From NCBI GenBank assembly GCA_001313085.1, contig BBFE01000008.1, forward strand, positions 1-64,000: 64,000 nucleotides of DNA, given 5' to 3'. Under the pieces are notes generated by a model. That model searched no databases. It was not told the origin of the DNA and saw only the letters and a list, made by a program, of their open reading frames with translations. The DNA is from Paenibacillus sp. JCM 18996 (lineage in GTDB: Bacteria > Bacillota > Bacilli > Paenibacillales > NBRC-103111). This document shows positions 30,986 to 41,647 of this stretch, in pieces (the first letter of the stretch is position 1; each line of letters begins with the position of its first letter). The translations under genes were made by a program, and so were the position numbers.

Positions 30986-31180
30986 TCAGCGCGCGCGGGT
31001 CGATCGCAAGACCAATTGCAGGATACCAAGCACAGCTGTATCTACGGACGCTGCAACTAGGGCGACTGCAAACCAATTGCCCGTGCCCAATGAGTAGTAA
31101 AGCAGAAAATGAGCGGCAAGGAGAACCACGAATGTCAGAAGCAGGTTTAATCTGGACAGCGAATCCAGCAGAGATCTCAT
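30986..31180 (-). CDS. Small two-helix membrane protein
   Basis: 64 residues: MRSLLDSLSRLNLLLTFVVL leads into a first helix. GNWFAVALVAASVDTAVLGI is a second, and the end is basic (RSTRAR). The ATG is preceded by AAGGGGGA. A longer in-frame start exists upstream but lacks a ribosome site. No known family recognised. Transcribed opposite to its neighbours. Confidence 0.6.
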   Translation of the reverse strand: MRSLLDSLSRLNLLLTFVVLLAAHFLLYYSLGTGNWFAVALVAASVDTAVLGILQLVLRSTRAR

Positions 31181-31344
31181 ATCGATGGGGTCCCCCTTAA
31201 AACTTAGTAAAAAATAGCATTTGCAGCATTGGGAAAAGTTATACGATTCTTTGTGAAAAAAAGAATAGGACAATTTTCACTGGATTCGTACAGGCTCTAT
31301 GGTACAATAAGGTTATTTGACAGATAAGGAGCGACAGCAGACTG

Positions 31345-32039
31345 ATGAATATCGATCCCCGTACGGTGAAAGAAGTGCTGCGGCTGCAGTTTTTTGAATA
31401 AAATGGACTATTTTTCCGGCCAAAATACAGCGGAGTACAGCTCCGGCCCAGACACCGATTTTATATCCTTACTTGAGAGCATGATGTCCGACCAGAATCA
31501 TTCTGCGTCTGCCGCGGGGGCCGCGAACGAGCTTAAGCAGACATCGGCTCTCCCGGTCCAACTGCTGGCCAAGGGATATGTGCCTGTGCAGGTTGCCGAA
31601 GTGAAGAGTTCGCCGACGGACTACAACTCGATCATCGAAAGGGCCAGCCGCAAATTCGGCGTTGAACCCAGCCTCGTAAAGGCTGTCATCCGCACGGAGT
31701 CCGATTTTAATCCGGAGACGGTGTCGCGCGCGGGAGCCAAGGGTCTGATGCAGCTCATGGACGAAACGGGCCGCGGCCTTGGGGTAACGGATCCGCTTGA
31801 TCCCGAGCAAAACATCACAGGCGGAACCAAGTTCCTCTCGGCGCTGCTCAAAAAAATATAACGGTAATACCGCTATGGCTTTGGCGGCGTATAACGCGGG
31901 ACCCGGCAGGGTAGACGCTCTCAGCGCGGCCAATGACAATGAGCTCATGTCCAAGCTCCATCTGCTGCCTAAGGAGACGCAACATTATATCCCCAAGGTG
32001 CTCGGTTTTAAAAAAGCAATTCGAAGCGGTATGATATAA
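31345..32039 (+). CDS. Lytic transglycosylase (SLT domain)
   Basis: Peptidoglycan-cleaving enzyme of the soluble lytic transglycosylase fold. MNIDPRTVKEVLRLQFLNKM (corrected at the T run near 31390) is followed by a disordered linker. The SLT domain begins at DYNSIIERASRKFGVEPSLV and continues VIRTESDFNP, with the catalytic Glu in RTES. GAKGLMQLMDETGRGLG, MALAAYNAGPGRVDAL and HYIPKVLG complete it. A second shift at an A run near 31852 lies inside the domain. No signal peptide is visible, as in the B. subtilis YjbJ type. About 231 residues. Confidence 0.88.
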
Positions 32040-32055
32040 TAAAACAAGATCGCAA

Positions 32056-32092
32056 TGAGAAGAAGAGACGGAGGCGTCTTTTCTTTTTTTGT
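32056..32092 (+). terminator. Terminator after the transglycosylase gene
   Basis: AGAAGAGACG GAGG CGTCTTTTCT, ten base pairs with one wobble, then seven T. Confidence 0.75.
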
Positions 32093-32131
32093 CTGTATAA
32101 ATGCTGGTCAGACATACTAAGGAGACAAGCT

Positions 32132-33301
32132 ATGAAATATTGGGATTACGCAGCAACCACTCCTCCTTTGAACAAGTGATCAAGTCGATGGAGCAGGTGA
32201 TGAGAGAATACTACGGCAACCCGTCCTCTCTGCACAAGCAGGGGGTGCTGGCTGAGCGGCTTTTGCAAAAAATCGCGTGAAACCATAGCCGGCGCTTTGG
32301 GAGTAAGGCCAAAGGAGATCGTGTTTACTTCGGGAGGCAGTGAAAGCAGCAATCTGGCGATTAGAGGGCTGGCAGAGAGGATGCAGAATAAGGGCAAACA
32401 TATTATCACCTCGATCGTGGAGCATGCATCGGTCTATGAATGCTGCAAAAGGTTGGAGAATGAAGGATATGAGGTGACATATCTTCCGGTGGACCACACG
32501 GGTGCTGTGCGCCTGGAGGATTTGCAGTCGGCGCTCACGGAAGACACCTTTCTTGTGAGCATTATGTATGTAAACAACGAAACGGGCAGGATACAGCCAG
32601 TGGAACGAATAGGCAAGCTACTCAAGGACCACCCTCGCATAACGTTTCATGTTGACGCGGTGCAGGCGTTCACCAAGCTGCCGCTGGAACCGGCGGAATG
32701 GGGAATCGATATGCTGAGCGTTTCGGCGCACAAATTGAACGGGCCCAAAGGCGCGGGGTTTCTTTACAGGAGAGAGGGAGTCCGGCTGGAACCGCTTATT
32801 CTGGGCGGAGGCCAGGAGCATGGGCTGCGCTCCGGCACGGAGAATGTGCCGGGCATAGTCGGCATGGCCAAGTCCATACGAATGGCAATGGAGAATAGGG
32901 AGCGCACGGCGGCCCGCACCTCCGAAATCCGTGAAATGCTGGAACAAACGATCCAGTCGCTGCCTGAGCTCGCTTTGACAGGCCCCGCGCACTCCCCGCT
33001 TATGGCCCCCCATATTGTCCATTTTCGCTTTCCCGGCATGAAGTCCGAAGTGGTCGTCCATGCGCTGGAGAAGCACGGAATGTTCATTTCCACTCGCTCA
33101 GCTTGCTCCTCGGAGGAGGAGCAGCCGAGCAGAGTGCTGGTTGCGATGGGATTGGACCGCGCCCACTCCATTAGCGGATTGCGCATCAGCTATTCAGGCG
33201 CACACACTTTGGAGGAAGCCGAACAGCTCTGCGGAGCATTGCGCGCCGTAGTCCGGGAGTTGGCTCCGATAGCCGCGCAAAGCGGCAGGAGGGCGAAATG
33301 A
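32132..33301 (+). CDS. Cysteine desulfurase (NifZ/IscS-like, ThiI partner)
   Basis: PLP enzyme releasing sulfur from cysteine as a persulfide. Start MKYWDYAATTPPL follows AAGGAGA. After frame changes near 32165 and 32268 the sequence is open: EIVFTSGGSESSNLAIRGL, FHVDAVQAFTKLPL, SVSAHKLNGPKGAGFLYRRE with the PLP lysine, and STRSACSSEEEQ with the catalytic Cys. Length is about 389 residues. The stop overlaps the thiI start (ATGA), so it probably supplies sulfur to ThiI for 4-thiouridine, as B. subtilis NifZ does. Confidence 0.9.
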
Positions 33302-34506
33302 TTCCGGATTTGATCATGCTGAGGCTGGGAGAATTGAATTTGAAAGGCAGGAACCGTTCCCGTTTCGAAAACACAGTGTTAAGGCATATTAAAAAAAGCG
33401 GCGGCGCGCTTTACGAAGCTTACGTTTATCACGGAGTTCGGGCGGATTTACATTCGTTTGAGCGGTGAGCCCTATGAAGAAGTGGCTGCCGTACTTAAGC
33501 GTATTTTCGGGTTGGAGTCGTTTAGCCCGGTGTTCACCGCTCCGCTCGACCTGCAGCTTATCCGTGAAACCGCGCTGCGCGTGATGAAATCGGTTAGTCC
33601 TGCGCCCAAAACTTTTAAAGTTGCCGTTAAAAGAGTAAACAAGCGCTTTCCATACGACACGCCCGAAATGAATGACCTTGTCGGAGGCTATATTCTTCAT
33701 GCGATGGAAGAGCTGCAGGTAGATGTGCGCCGGCCTGACTCCGAGCTCCGAATCGAGCTGCGCGAAGAGCAGGCCTTGATCTTTTCCGAGGTGGTAGAGG
33801 GGGCGGGCGGATTTCCTTACGGCAGCAACGGAAAAGCGATGCTGATGCTGTCCGGAGGAATCGATTCCCCGGTTGCCGGATGGCTGGCGATGAGAAAGGG
33901 GCTGGAGATCGAAGCGGTCCATTTTCACAGCTATCCCTATACGAGCGAAAGAGCCAAACAGAAAGTTGCGGACCTTACTGAGAAGCTTTCCCTGTACGGC
34001 GGGGAGCTCAAGCTGCATTTTGTTCCTTTCACGGAGCTGCAGACCAGGCTTCATCAAGCCTACCAGACAACTTGTCGATTACAATTATGCGCAGGATGAT
34101 GTTCAGGATTACCGAAAAGCTTGCCGAAAGGCAGGAAGCGTTGGCCATTGTGACAGGAGAAAGCCTGGGCCAGGTGGCAAGCCAAACGCTGCCAAGCATG
34201 AATGCGATCGGAAGAGTAGTGAATATTCCTGTCCTTCAGCCGCTGATCATGTCCGACAAGCAAACGATCATTAATATTGCCAGAAAAAATCGATACTTAC
34301 GAACTCTCCATTCTCCCGTATGAAGATTGCTGCACGATCTTTTTTTGCCGCCATCCCCAAGCACTAATCCGAATCTCAAGGTGATCGAAAATATAGAGGG
34401 GCGGCTGGAATGGCTGGAACGTCTGATCGAAGAGACGGTTCAAAACACGGAAACGGTGGTAATAGGTCCGCACCTCGAGGACGAAAGCTTGCAGGAGTTG
34501 TTCTAA
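33298..34506 (+). CDS. thiI: tRNA 4-thiouridine synthetase ThiI
   Basis: ATP-dependent tRNA sulfurtransferase. IMLRLGELNLKGRNRSRFE opens the ferredoxin-like/THUMP part. KVAVKRVNKRFPYDTPEMN belongs to THUMP, and LMLSGGIDSPVAGWLAMRKG is the PP-loop. Then IVTGESLGQVASQTLPSM and LPYEDCCTIF. Frame changes near 33398, 33425, 34065, 34283 and 34342. No rhodanese domain follows; length of about 402 residues matches the short Gram-positive form. That form lacks the rhodanese Cys, so the desulfurase next door is the expected donor. Confidence 0.92.
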
Positions 34507-34596
34507 ATAAAAGGAAAGTTCTTTCCTCATCAAGCGTAATATGTAAGGATGTCCACATGCCACTGAAATAAATTCAACGATTAGGGGCTTCCGATC

Positions 34597-35279
34597 ATGC
34601 TGGAATGGCTGCTGCTTTTTTCTGCAAATTATGTTAATTAATATTGTGCTTAGTGGAGATAACGCTGTAGTCATAGCCTTGGCGAGCAAAAAATCTTCCA
34701 TCCAGCCAGCGGAAGCAGGCCATTTGGTGGGGGACCTTCGGAGCGATCGGCCTGAGGCTGCTTTTGACTATTGCCGCTGTACATATTCTCAACGTTCCAT
34801 ACATACAGGCCGCCGGTGCTATCCTGTTAATGTGGATTGCCCTGAAGCTGCTGGTTGACGAGGAAGGGCACTCTGATGTAAGGCAGGCGTCCACGCTCGG
34901 CGGCGCCGTATGGACGATTATCCTGGCGGATTTCGTCATGAGCCTGGATAACGTGCTTGCGATCGCGGCCAAAGCGAACAATGACACTGCCGTCATTATA
35001 CTTGGTATAGGGCTCAGCATTCCGATTATTGTCTGGGGAAGCACGCTGGTAATGAAGCTGCTCAACCGGTATCCGGTATTTGTCTATCTTGGCGCGGCAA
35101 TTCTCGGATATACAGCCGGAGAAATGTTCGTGAACGACCAGAAAATGCATGAGCTCGTACTCGCGGGCCTTCCGAACGCGCACCATGTCATCCCTGCCGC
35201 CGCAACTATCGTGGTCGTTGTTGCCGGCATACTCAAGAAGATGCTCTTTTCTTCAGGAAACACACATAAACGCGTATAA
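34597..35279 (+). CDS. TerC family membrane protein (metal exporter)
   Basis: Integral membrane protein of the TerC/YjbE group, several members of which export manganese. Corrected start MLEWLLLFLQIMLINIVLSG leads into SGDNAVVIALA. DFVMSLDNVLAIAAKAN is the second family signature with the metal-site Asp residues. Frame changes near 34619 and 34690-34730. About eight helices and 227 residues. No manganese riboswitch of the yybP-ykoY type was recognised in the 90 bases upstream. Confidence 0.85.
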
Positions 35280-35534
35280 TATCGTTAGGCTGCCGGAAAA
35301 CGGGACTACCTTATTCCTCGAAGGATTTTGAGCAGGGGAGGAGTTCAGCCTTCGCTTAAGGGGATGGCGGCGTTCGTACGCAGGTGTGATTCAGGTGGGA
35401 TCGGGAGCTTTGCCGCACTGATTCTAGGCCGGAACTGGAATTTTGTCGCAATGTGTACTAAACTGTAGGAAGCGTCAACATTTGGGTCAGACCTTGTAAT
35501 TGGCTCAATCGGCTCATTAAAAGGGGATGCGCGT

Positions 35535-36016
35535 ATGGCCAGGAACAATGCTTCCATCGGGATTCTGTTTATCGTAATCGCTATTTTTTCTTTTACTGGG
35601 TAAGACCGGAGTATTCGCGCAGATAGGCTATGTGCTGTGGCCGATTTTGATTCTGGGCGCCGGGCTGCTGCTTCATTTCCTTTATTTCGGAAATATCGCT
35701 CCGGCATGGATTCTCGTACCGGGAGGTGCTCTCGTCACCATCTCGCTGATGTTCTTTTTTCTGCAACATTTTCGGTTGGCACACGATGAAATATATTTGG
35801 CCGGGATTTATTCTCGCCGCAGCCGTCGGTTTATTCGAGCTTCATCTGTACAGCCGTTATCCGCTGAGAGGAGCGCTGCCTGCAGCGATCATTCTTGCCG
35901 CAGTCTCGGCCGTTTTCTTCGCCTTTATGATGCTGTTCACCATGGGAATTTACGTGATTGCCTTTGCGTTATTGGCAGCCGGTGTCGTATTATTGCTTAG
36001 AAAGAGGAGGCTTTGA
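35535..36016 (+). CDS. Small multi-pass membrane protein
   Basis: MARNNASIGILFIVIAIFLL (corrected at a T run near 35585) is followed by LGKTGVFAQIGYVLWPILIL and four further hydrophobic segments, ending LLAAGVVLLLRKRRL. About 160 residues. The pattern (pairs of short helices, 'G.lLl.GktGvf') resembles the membrane part of LiaF/LiaI-type proteins, but no firm family is assigned. Start ATG has AAGGGG at eight bases. A second shift lies near 35765-35785. The 255 bases before it contain no recognisable gene. Confidence 0.6.
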
Positions 36017-36152
36017 TAACCGTCGCAGGTATTAATATTCAGTAAAGAAACGACAACTTTCTTGCTTTTTTGGCGTGTTTTAACATATAATAAATGAAAA
36101 AAGCGGAGCGTCGGCGTTCAAAGTCGGCGCTTATTTTGTGGATTGAGAGGAT

Positions 36153-38001
36153 ATGAACCATGCACTCAAGAGAAAAAAACTTAGAAATATTGCTATTATC
36201 GCGCACGTAGACCACGGTAAAACCACTCTGGTGGATAAGCTGCTTCAACAGTCAGGCGCTTTCAGGGACAACGAAGCGTCCAGGATCGGGCTATGGATTC
36301 CAACGACCTGGAGCGGGAGCGCGGAATTACCATTCTTGCCAAGAATACAGCCATTCATTACAAGGATTTCCTGATAAATATTGTTGATACTCCGGGACAC
36401 GCCGATTTCGGCGGCGAAGTGGAACGCATCATGAAAATGGTCGACGGAGTGCTGCTTGTGGTTGACGCCTTCGAAGGCACAATGCCGCAGACCAAGTTTG
36501 TCCTTCGTAAAGCTTTGGAGCAGAATTTGACCCCTATCGTCGTCGTCAACAAAATTGACCGCCCTAACGCCCGTCCGGCTGAAGTGGTGGATGAAGTATT
36601 GGATCTGTTTATCGAATTGGGAGCTAACGACGAGCAGCTGGATTTCCCGGTTGTATACGCGTCGGCTTTACAGGGAACCTCGAGTCTGAATGCGGAACAG
36701 CAGGACGATAATATGATGGCTCTGTACGACACCATCATCGAGCATATCCCTCATCCTACCGAAAATGTCGATCAGCCGCTCCAATTCCTTGTAACACTGA
36801 TGGATTACAACGAATATTTGGGACGGATCGGGGTGGGACGCGTTAACCGCGGAATCATTAAACAGGGCCAACCTGTCGCGGTAATGACTCGGGAAGGCGC
36901 TGTGAAGCAGGCGCGCATCGAGAAGCTGTTCGGGTTCCAAGGCTTGAAACGGGTGGAAATCGCTGAAGCAGGAGCGGGCGACATCATCGCTATCGCCGGA
37001 ATTAAGGAAATCAATATCGGCGAAACGATTGCAGATCCGGCGAACCCGGAAGCTCTGCCGGTGCTCAAAATTGATGAGCCTACACTGCAGATGACTTTCT
37101 TGGTTAACAACTCCCCGTTTGCTGGACGTGAAGGCAAATGGGTCACTTCCAGAAAACTGCGCGAACGTTTGTTCAAAGAGCTGGAAACCGACGTTTCCCT
37201 GCGCGTGGAAGAGACCGATTCTCCTGATGCTTTTATCGTATCCGGACGCGGCGAGCTCCACCTGGGCATCCTTATCGAGAATATGCGCCGCGAAGGCTTC
37301 GAGCTGCAGGTATCCAAGCCTGAGGTCATCATCAAGGAGATTGACGGACAGAAGAGCGAACCGTTGGAGCGTCTCATTATCGACGTGCCTGAAGAAAGCA
37401 TGGGGCTGTCATGGAAAGCCTGGATCGCGCAAAGCCGAAATGGTGAACATGATCAACAACGGCACAGGCCAAGTCCGTCTGGAGTTCCTGATCCCTGCCC
37501 GCGGCCTGATAGGCTACCGTACTCACTTCCTGACTCTGACACGCGGTTACGGGGTTATGAACCACGCTTTTGACAGCTACGGCCCTTATCTGGTTCCGGA
37601 ATCGGCGGACGCCACCAAGGCGTACTTGTTTCCAGCGAGAACGGCACGTCCACTTTGTACGGTATTCTTTCAATCGAAGACCGCGGTATTCTGTTCCTGG
37701 AACCGGAACCGAGGTATATGAGGGAATGATCGTGGGCGAGCATACCCGCGACAACGATATTATCGTCAACATATGCAAAGAGAAGCAGCTGACCAACGTC
37801 CGCTCTTCCGGTAAAGACGACACCGTGAAGATGAAAACACCTCGCTTGTACTCCCTGGAGCAGGCGCTGGAATACTTGAACGACGACGAATATTGCGAAA
37901 TCACTCCGAAATCCATTCGTCTTCGCAAAAAAAATCCTAAACAAGAACGAACGCGAAAGAGCGGAAAAAAACACCGCAAAACCGCGGAAGCTAACGTTTA
38001 A
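36153..38001 (+). CDS. typA: Translational GTPase TypA/BipA
   Basis: Ribosome-binding GTPase for stress and 50S assembly. [20 protein letters not shown] holds the P-loop, then [15 protein letters not shown] (G2), [18 protein letters not shown] (G3) and [13 protein letters not shown] (G4). Domain II/III ([20 protein letters not shown]) and the C-terminal TypA domain ([39 protein letters not shown]) follow. Frame changes near 36283, 37410, 37615, 37708 and 37927. Length is about 613 residues, as in Bacillales. Followed by ylaH, the B. subtilis yla order. Confidence 0.95.
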
Positions 38002-38025
38002 TTTACTATACGGCTGTCCAATAGG

Positions 38026-38060
38026 AGGAAGGTCCGGCTTAGGCCAGGGCTTTCCTTTTC
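38026..38060 (+). terminator. Possible terminator/attenuator between typA and ylaH
   Basis: GGAAGG and CTTTCC close a GC-rich imperfect stem (GGTCCGGCTTAGGCC inside), followed by TTTTC. Moderate quality. Confidence 0.4.
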
Positions 38061-38085
38061 ATAAATTCAGGAAAGGGATGAAGCG

Positions 38086-38307
38086 ATGACCGCCTGGTTA
38101 AGTGAACATCCATCGATTGCTTTTGTTGCCATTTATGTCTGCCTGGCTTACATTTATAACAAAGTGTTCCGTGTACGCAAGCTGCCCGTTCTGAAAGCTG
38201 CCATTGTTTATTTACTGCTGGGCGTTGGCGCGCTGATCCTGCTGTTCTTTCAATTGGTGCCGCCGCAGATCCCCATCGTGCCAAGCATGCTCGTTGCGAT
38301 CGGTTAA
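38086..38307 (+). CDS. ylaH: YlaH-like membrane protein
   Basis: Intact 73-residue protein with two helices: HPSIAFVAIYVCLAYIYNKV and AIVYLLLGVGALILLFFQLV. 'YIYNKVFRVRKLPVLK' between them is the conserved YlaH cytoplasmic loop. It follows typA as ylaH follows ylaG (typA) in B. subtilis. Function unknown. Confidence 0.85.
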   Translation: MTAWLSEHPSIAFVAIYVCLAYIYNKVFRVRKLPVLKAAIVYLLLGVGALILLFFQLVPPQIPIVPSMLVAIG

Positions 38308-38402
38308 TGCTGCTTGTCAGGGTAAGATATTTTGTGGAAGGCAGGACCCGGAAAAAAAACGGTTAGCACTGTACGCATTTTCATGTGGAAAGGGTGATCC
38401 GG

Positions 38403-38709
38403 ATGCGCCTTCGGGACGCTTTGTTCAATTGGCTGCAGATGACAATCGTATGCGAGGGAAGGCCTGACGATGAGGCGGCCAAAGAGACGCTTCATTTTTT
38501 TTGAGGCCATGCTGAGAGAAGACCATCTTTTGACTGATTTTGCGGTAGCGGGGAGCGACAGCGCCTCGATTGAGCTGCAGTACACCCTGGAGGGCGCTAC
38601 CCATAGCCATCTGTTCGACCGCGAGGCTGCGGAGCAACTGCTGTTCGATATCGAATCCAATCCGGTTTACAACAACACCGTTCAGTCTGCCAAGCCCCGC
38701 TCCAAGTAA
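38403..38709 (+). CDS. Small conserved-looking protein, unknown
   Basis: About 101 residues after correction at the eight-T run 38496-38503 (seven expected). MRLRDALFNWLQMTIVCEGR, then EAMLREDHLLTDFAVAGSD and EGATHSHLFDREAAEQLLFD. Predicted mixed alpha/beta, no membrane segment. I do not recognise the family. By position it belongs to the yla-type group between ylaH and the YhcN/YlaJ lipoprotein. The 290 bases after it carry two TATACT-like boxes and no gene. Confidence 0.6.
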
Positions 38710-39000
38710 AACTGCCTTTGGCAGGATCGTCCTTTATCTCACAGGCCCGAGTATTGTAAAAAAAGCAGGGGACGGCGGGACATATAATCGTGCCTCAGGC
38801 GATACAATAGGACTATACTCTTTAAGCAGCAGGCCTTTGTAGATGCCGCTCTTCAAGAGGTTCGCTGCTGGAAGAGAGCGGCGCACAACTTATAGAAAGC
38901 GCGCTCGCTGCTGTGTTATACTAAAGCTAGAACGACAGCGATGATCTGCAGATTGAGCTTAAGCGAATGATGTTTTGTAAGCATAGGAGGACTCGGATTT

Positions 39001-39454
39001 ATGGCTGAAACTGTCACCGTACTAACTGACCCATTGCTTCACAGCCTTCAGCAGGAGAAGCTGATCCTGCTCAGCACCATTGACCTCGAAACAGGATCCC
39101 CTACCATGAACGCCATTTCTTGGATTTATCCGGTAGATTCCGAAACCTTGCGGTTTGCCGTGGACCAGAGGTCAAGATTGATTGCGAATATGCAGAACAA
39201 TGCTTTGGTAACGTTGACTTTAATAGGTTCCGGCTCGGTCCATGCCATTTATGGCCATGCCCAAGTGGCCGCCGACACATTGGAAGGAGTGCCTTTCAAG
39301 CTGACTTGTTTCGAGGTGAAAATCACCGCGGTTAGGGACGCCATGTTTTATGGCGCTCGCATTTCCGTCGAACCAGAGTTTGAGAAAACTTACGATAAGC
39401 GCGCGGCGGAGAAGCTGGACAACCAGGTGTTTGCAGCCATGAAAAAAAGCCTAG
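39001..39454 (+). CDS. Pyridoxamine 5'-phosphate oxidase-like (FMN-binding split barrel) protein
   Basis: Small flavin/heme-binding split-barrel protein. MAETVTVLTDPLLHSLQQEK, then LILLSTIDLETGSPTMNAIS, RSRLIANMQNNALVTLTLIG and RDAMFYGARISVEPEFEKTY. The frame runs past its natural end because of one extra A at 39442-39448. With six A it ends AAMKKA-TAG, inside the terminator stem. About 150 residues. AGGAGG-type site (AGGAGGACTCGG) upstream. The actual substrate is unknown; such proteins range from oxidases to stress proteins. Confidence 0.8.
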
Positions 39455-39480
39455 GCATTATGCCTATGGCTTTTTGTACT
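39448..39480 (+). terminator. Terminator overlapping the end of the split-barrel gene
   Basis: GCCTAGGCA TTA TGCCTATGGC stem with flanking A and T runs. It serves both this gene and, on the other strand, the YhcN/YlaJ lipoprotein gene. Confidence 0.75.
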
Positions 39481-39490
39481 CAATGGGACA

Positions 39491-40119
39491 TTACATGTTA
39501 TCTTTGAGGGGCTGCTGCTGGTTGCTGTTCGCCGCCGGGCCTCGGGTATCCCTCGGCAGCTGGGGAACGATCCGGCCGATAATGTTGGACATTTCCTCGG
39601 TAAGGCCGTATACCGGCTGACCAGACTGGATCCTGTCCCTTAAAGATTTGATCCTCTGGCCGAGGTCAATATCCGCAGTCACCACCGCGTTAGCTCCTTG
39701 AGGATCCTTTTTTTCAGAGCCTGCGCTACGGCGTACTTCACGGTGCCCACTTTGGATCTGTCGAGTTCTGGGATTACGTCGATTCCTACGACCGCATAGT
39801 TTCCCACTCTGACACAATTAGCGCCTTTTACCTGAGGTATTCCTGTAGCCAGCCTCTCGAGATGATCGCATGATGTCTGATCAGGAGCCGTCTGCTGCCG
39901 GGTTGCATCCTGATTGTCTTTCAAGCCGCTGGTGCTTTGAGTCAGGTAGCTGTTAGATTGGGGCTGTCTGTCACGCACTGCGTCTCCACTTGGAGTGGAA
40001 TTCTGGGCCCTGCTTAACTGATTGGCGTTCTGGTTCTGGCTTTGTTTGCTGGAGACGTTATGCCGGGCACAGCCTGTTGCCAACATTACCAACAGCAATA
40101 CGATAAGAGCATGCTTCAT
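39491..40119 (-). CDS. YhcN/YlaJ family sporulation lipoprotein
   Basis: Signal peptide MKHALIVLLLVMLATGC with a lipobox (LATGC), then a Gln/Asn/Ser-rich spacer, then the YhcN/YlaJ domain: LERLATGIPQVKGANCVRVG, NYAVVGIDVIPELDRSKVGT, VKYAVAQALKK. After a T-run shift near 39709 it continues ANAVVTADIDLGQRIKSLRD and VYGLTEEMSNIIGRIVPQLP. About 209 residues. Family members are spore-associated lipoproteins. Divergent from ylaK, as part of the yla gene group. Confidence 0.88.
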
Positions 40120-40230
40120 AAGGATCGCTTCCTTTCGGATAATATCGGAAATACTGCTGTTAGTGTATCCTTATAAGCCTTTTCTATGTACCGCCGCAAC
40201 CTATACCACTGCTGGAGAGGGGCTACAATA

Positions 40231-41574
40231 GATGAAAAAAAGTTTTTTGTGCTGGATACCAACGTATTGCTGCAGGACCCTAATGCGATGTTTTCTTTCG
40301 AAGAAAACGATGTCATCATCCCGGCCATAGTTTTGGAAGAAATTGACTCCAAGAAAAGGAATGCCGACGAAATAGGCCGCAACGCAAGGCATGTCTCACG
40401 GCTTTTGGATGAATTGAGGGAAAAAAAGGCACGCTGCACGACGGAATTGAACTCGACAACGGAGGAATGCTAAAGGTCGAATTGAACCATAAAAGCTTCT
40501 TAAAGCTCCAGGACGTTTTTTTGCCGACATAAACAACGATAACAGGATTCTGGCTGTCGCATTGAATTACCATTTGGAGGAGCAGGATAAGCAGCATCCT
40601 AAACCTGTCATTATGGTGAGTAAGGATACGTTGGTTCGAATAAAAGCGGATGTGTTGGGACTCGCTGCCCAGGATTACTTGACGGACAGTATTGTGCCCA
40701 TCTCCGATATGTATACAGGCTATTTATCCATTCATGTGCATCCCTCGGTCATCGACGAATTTTACTCTTTCCGGTTTCTGAGCGTAAATTCGCTGAATCT
40801 CGCCTACCCGCTTCGTCCGCATGAATTTATTATTTTGAAAGATGAACTGGGGACTTCAAAGTCAGCCCTGCTCAAGGTAAATGCGGACGGTAAAAGACTC
40901 GAGCCGCTTTATCTCAGCAATGAGCCTATCTGGGGGATAGGGGCGCGCAATGCGCAGCAGCGTATGGCCCTCGAGCTTCTGCTCAACGATGATATTCCGT
41001 TGGTTACCTTAAGCGGAAAAGCGGGAACCGGGAAGACCTTGCTCGCGCTGGCGGCGGGATTGCTGAAGATTGAAGACGAGCGCAAATACAAAAAAAGCTG
41101 CTGATTGCCCGGCCGGTAGTGCCATGGGCAAAGATATCGGGTATCTGCCAGGGGAAAAAGAAGAAAAGCTGCGTCCATGGATGCAGCCTATTTACGACAA
41201 TCTGGAATTTTTTGTTCGATACGAAAAAAAATCAGGGGACATCGATAAAATCCTGGCCGGATTGGGCAGTATACAGGTTGAGGCATTAACTTATATCCGC
41301 GGGCGTCCATACCCGGACAGTTTATCATTATCGACGAAGCGCAGAATTTATCCAAGCATGAAGTGAAAACGATCGTATCCCGCGTGGGAGAAGGCAGCAA
41401 GATAGTGCTGATGGGCGACCCGGAGCAGATCGACCATCCTTACCTGGACGGCTCGAGCAACGGGCTGACCTACGTAATCGAGAGATTCAAGAACCAGAGC
41501 ATCGCCGGCCACATTATGCTGGAAAAAAAGGGGAGCGTTCTCCGCTCGCTCAGTTGGCGGCCGATTTATTATAG
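40231..41574 (+). CDS. ylaK: PIN-PhoH ATPase YlaK
   Basis: Two-domain protein: N-terminal PIN nuclease-like domain (VLDTNVLLQDPNAMFSFEEN, PAIVLEEIDSKKRNADEIGR, with the acidic residues of PIN) and C-terminal PhoH ATPase (SGKAGTGKTLLALAAGLL Walker A; IARPVVPMGKDIGYLPGEKE; IIIDEAQNLSKHEVKTIVSR Walker B). Frame changes near 40236-40247, 40425, 40518, 41092, 41120, 41318 and 41523. If the seven-A and six-T runs at the start each carry one extra base, it starts MKKVFVLDTN from this ATG. The end is then ERSPLAQLAADLL-TAG. About 443 residues. Toxin-antitoxin-like PhoH2 proteins act as RNA helicase/RNase in studied cases. Confidence 0.9.
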
Positions 41575-41587
41575 CGAGCGCAGCGAA

Positions 41588-41633
41588 AGTAAACCGCCGA
41601 GGACAATCAGGGTCCACGGCGGTTTTCCTTTTT
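41588..41633. terminator. Bidirectional terminator between ylaK and the minus-strand group
   Basis: AAACCGCCGAGGAC and GTCCACGGCGGTTT form a stem with A-rich and T-rich flanks. It separates two convergent genes. Confidence 0.85.
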
Positions 41634-41647
41634 TAAGCGGATTTGAT

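Noticed and set aside
30872..31060. Plus-strand ORF over the DUF1540 terminator
   Set aside because: It begins in the terminator stem, lacks a ribosome site and overlaps a better minus-strand gene.
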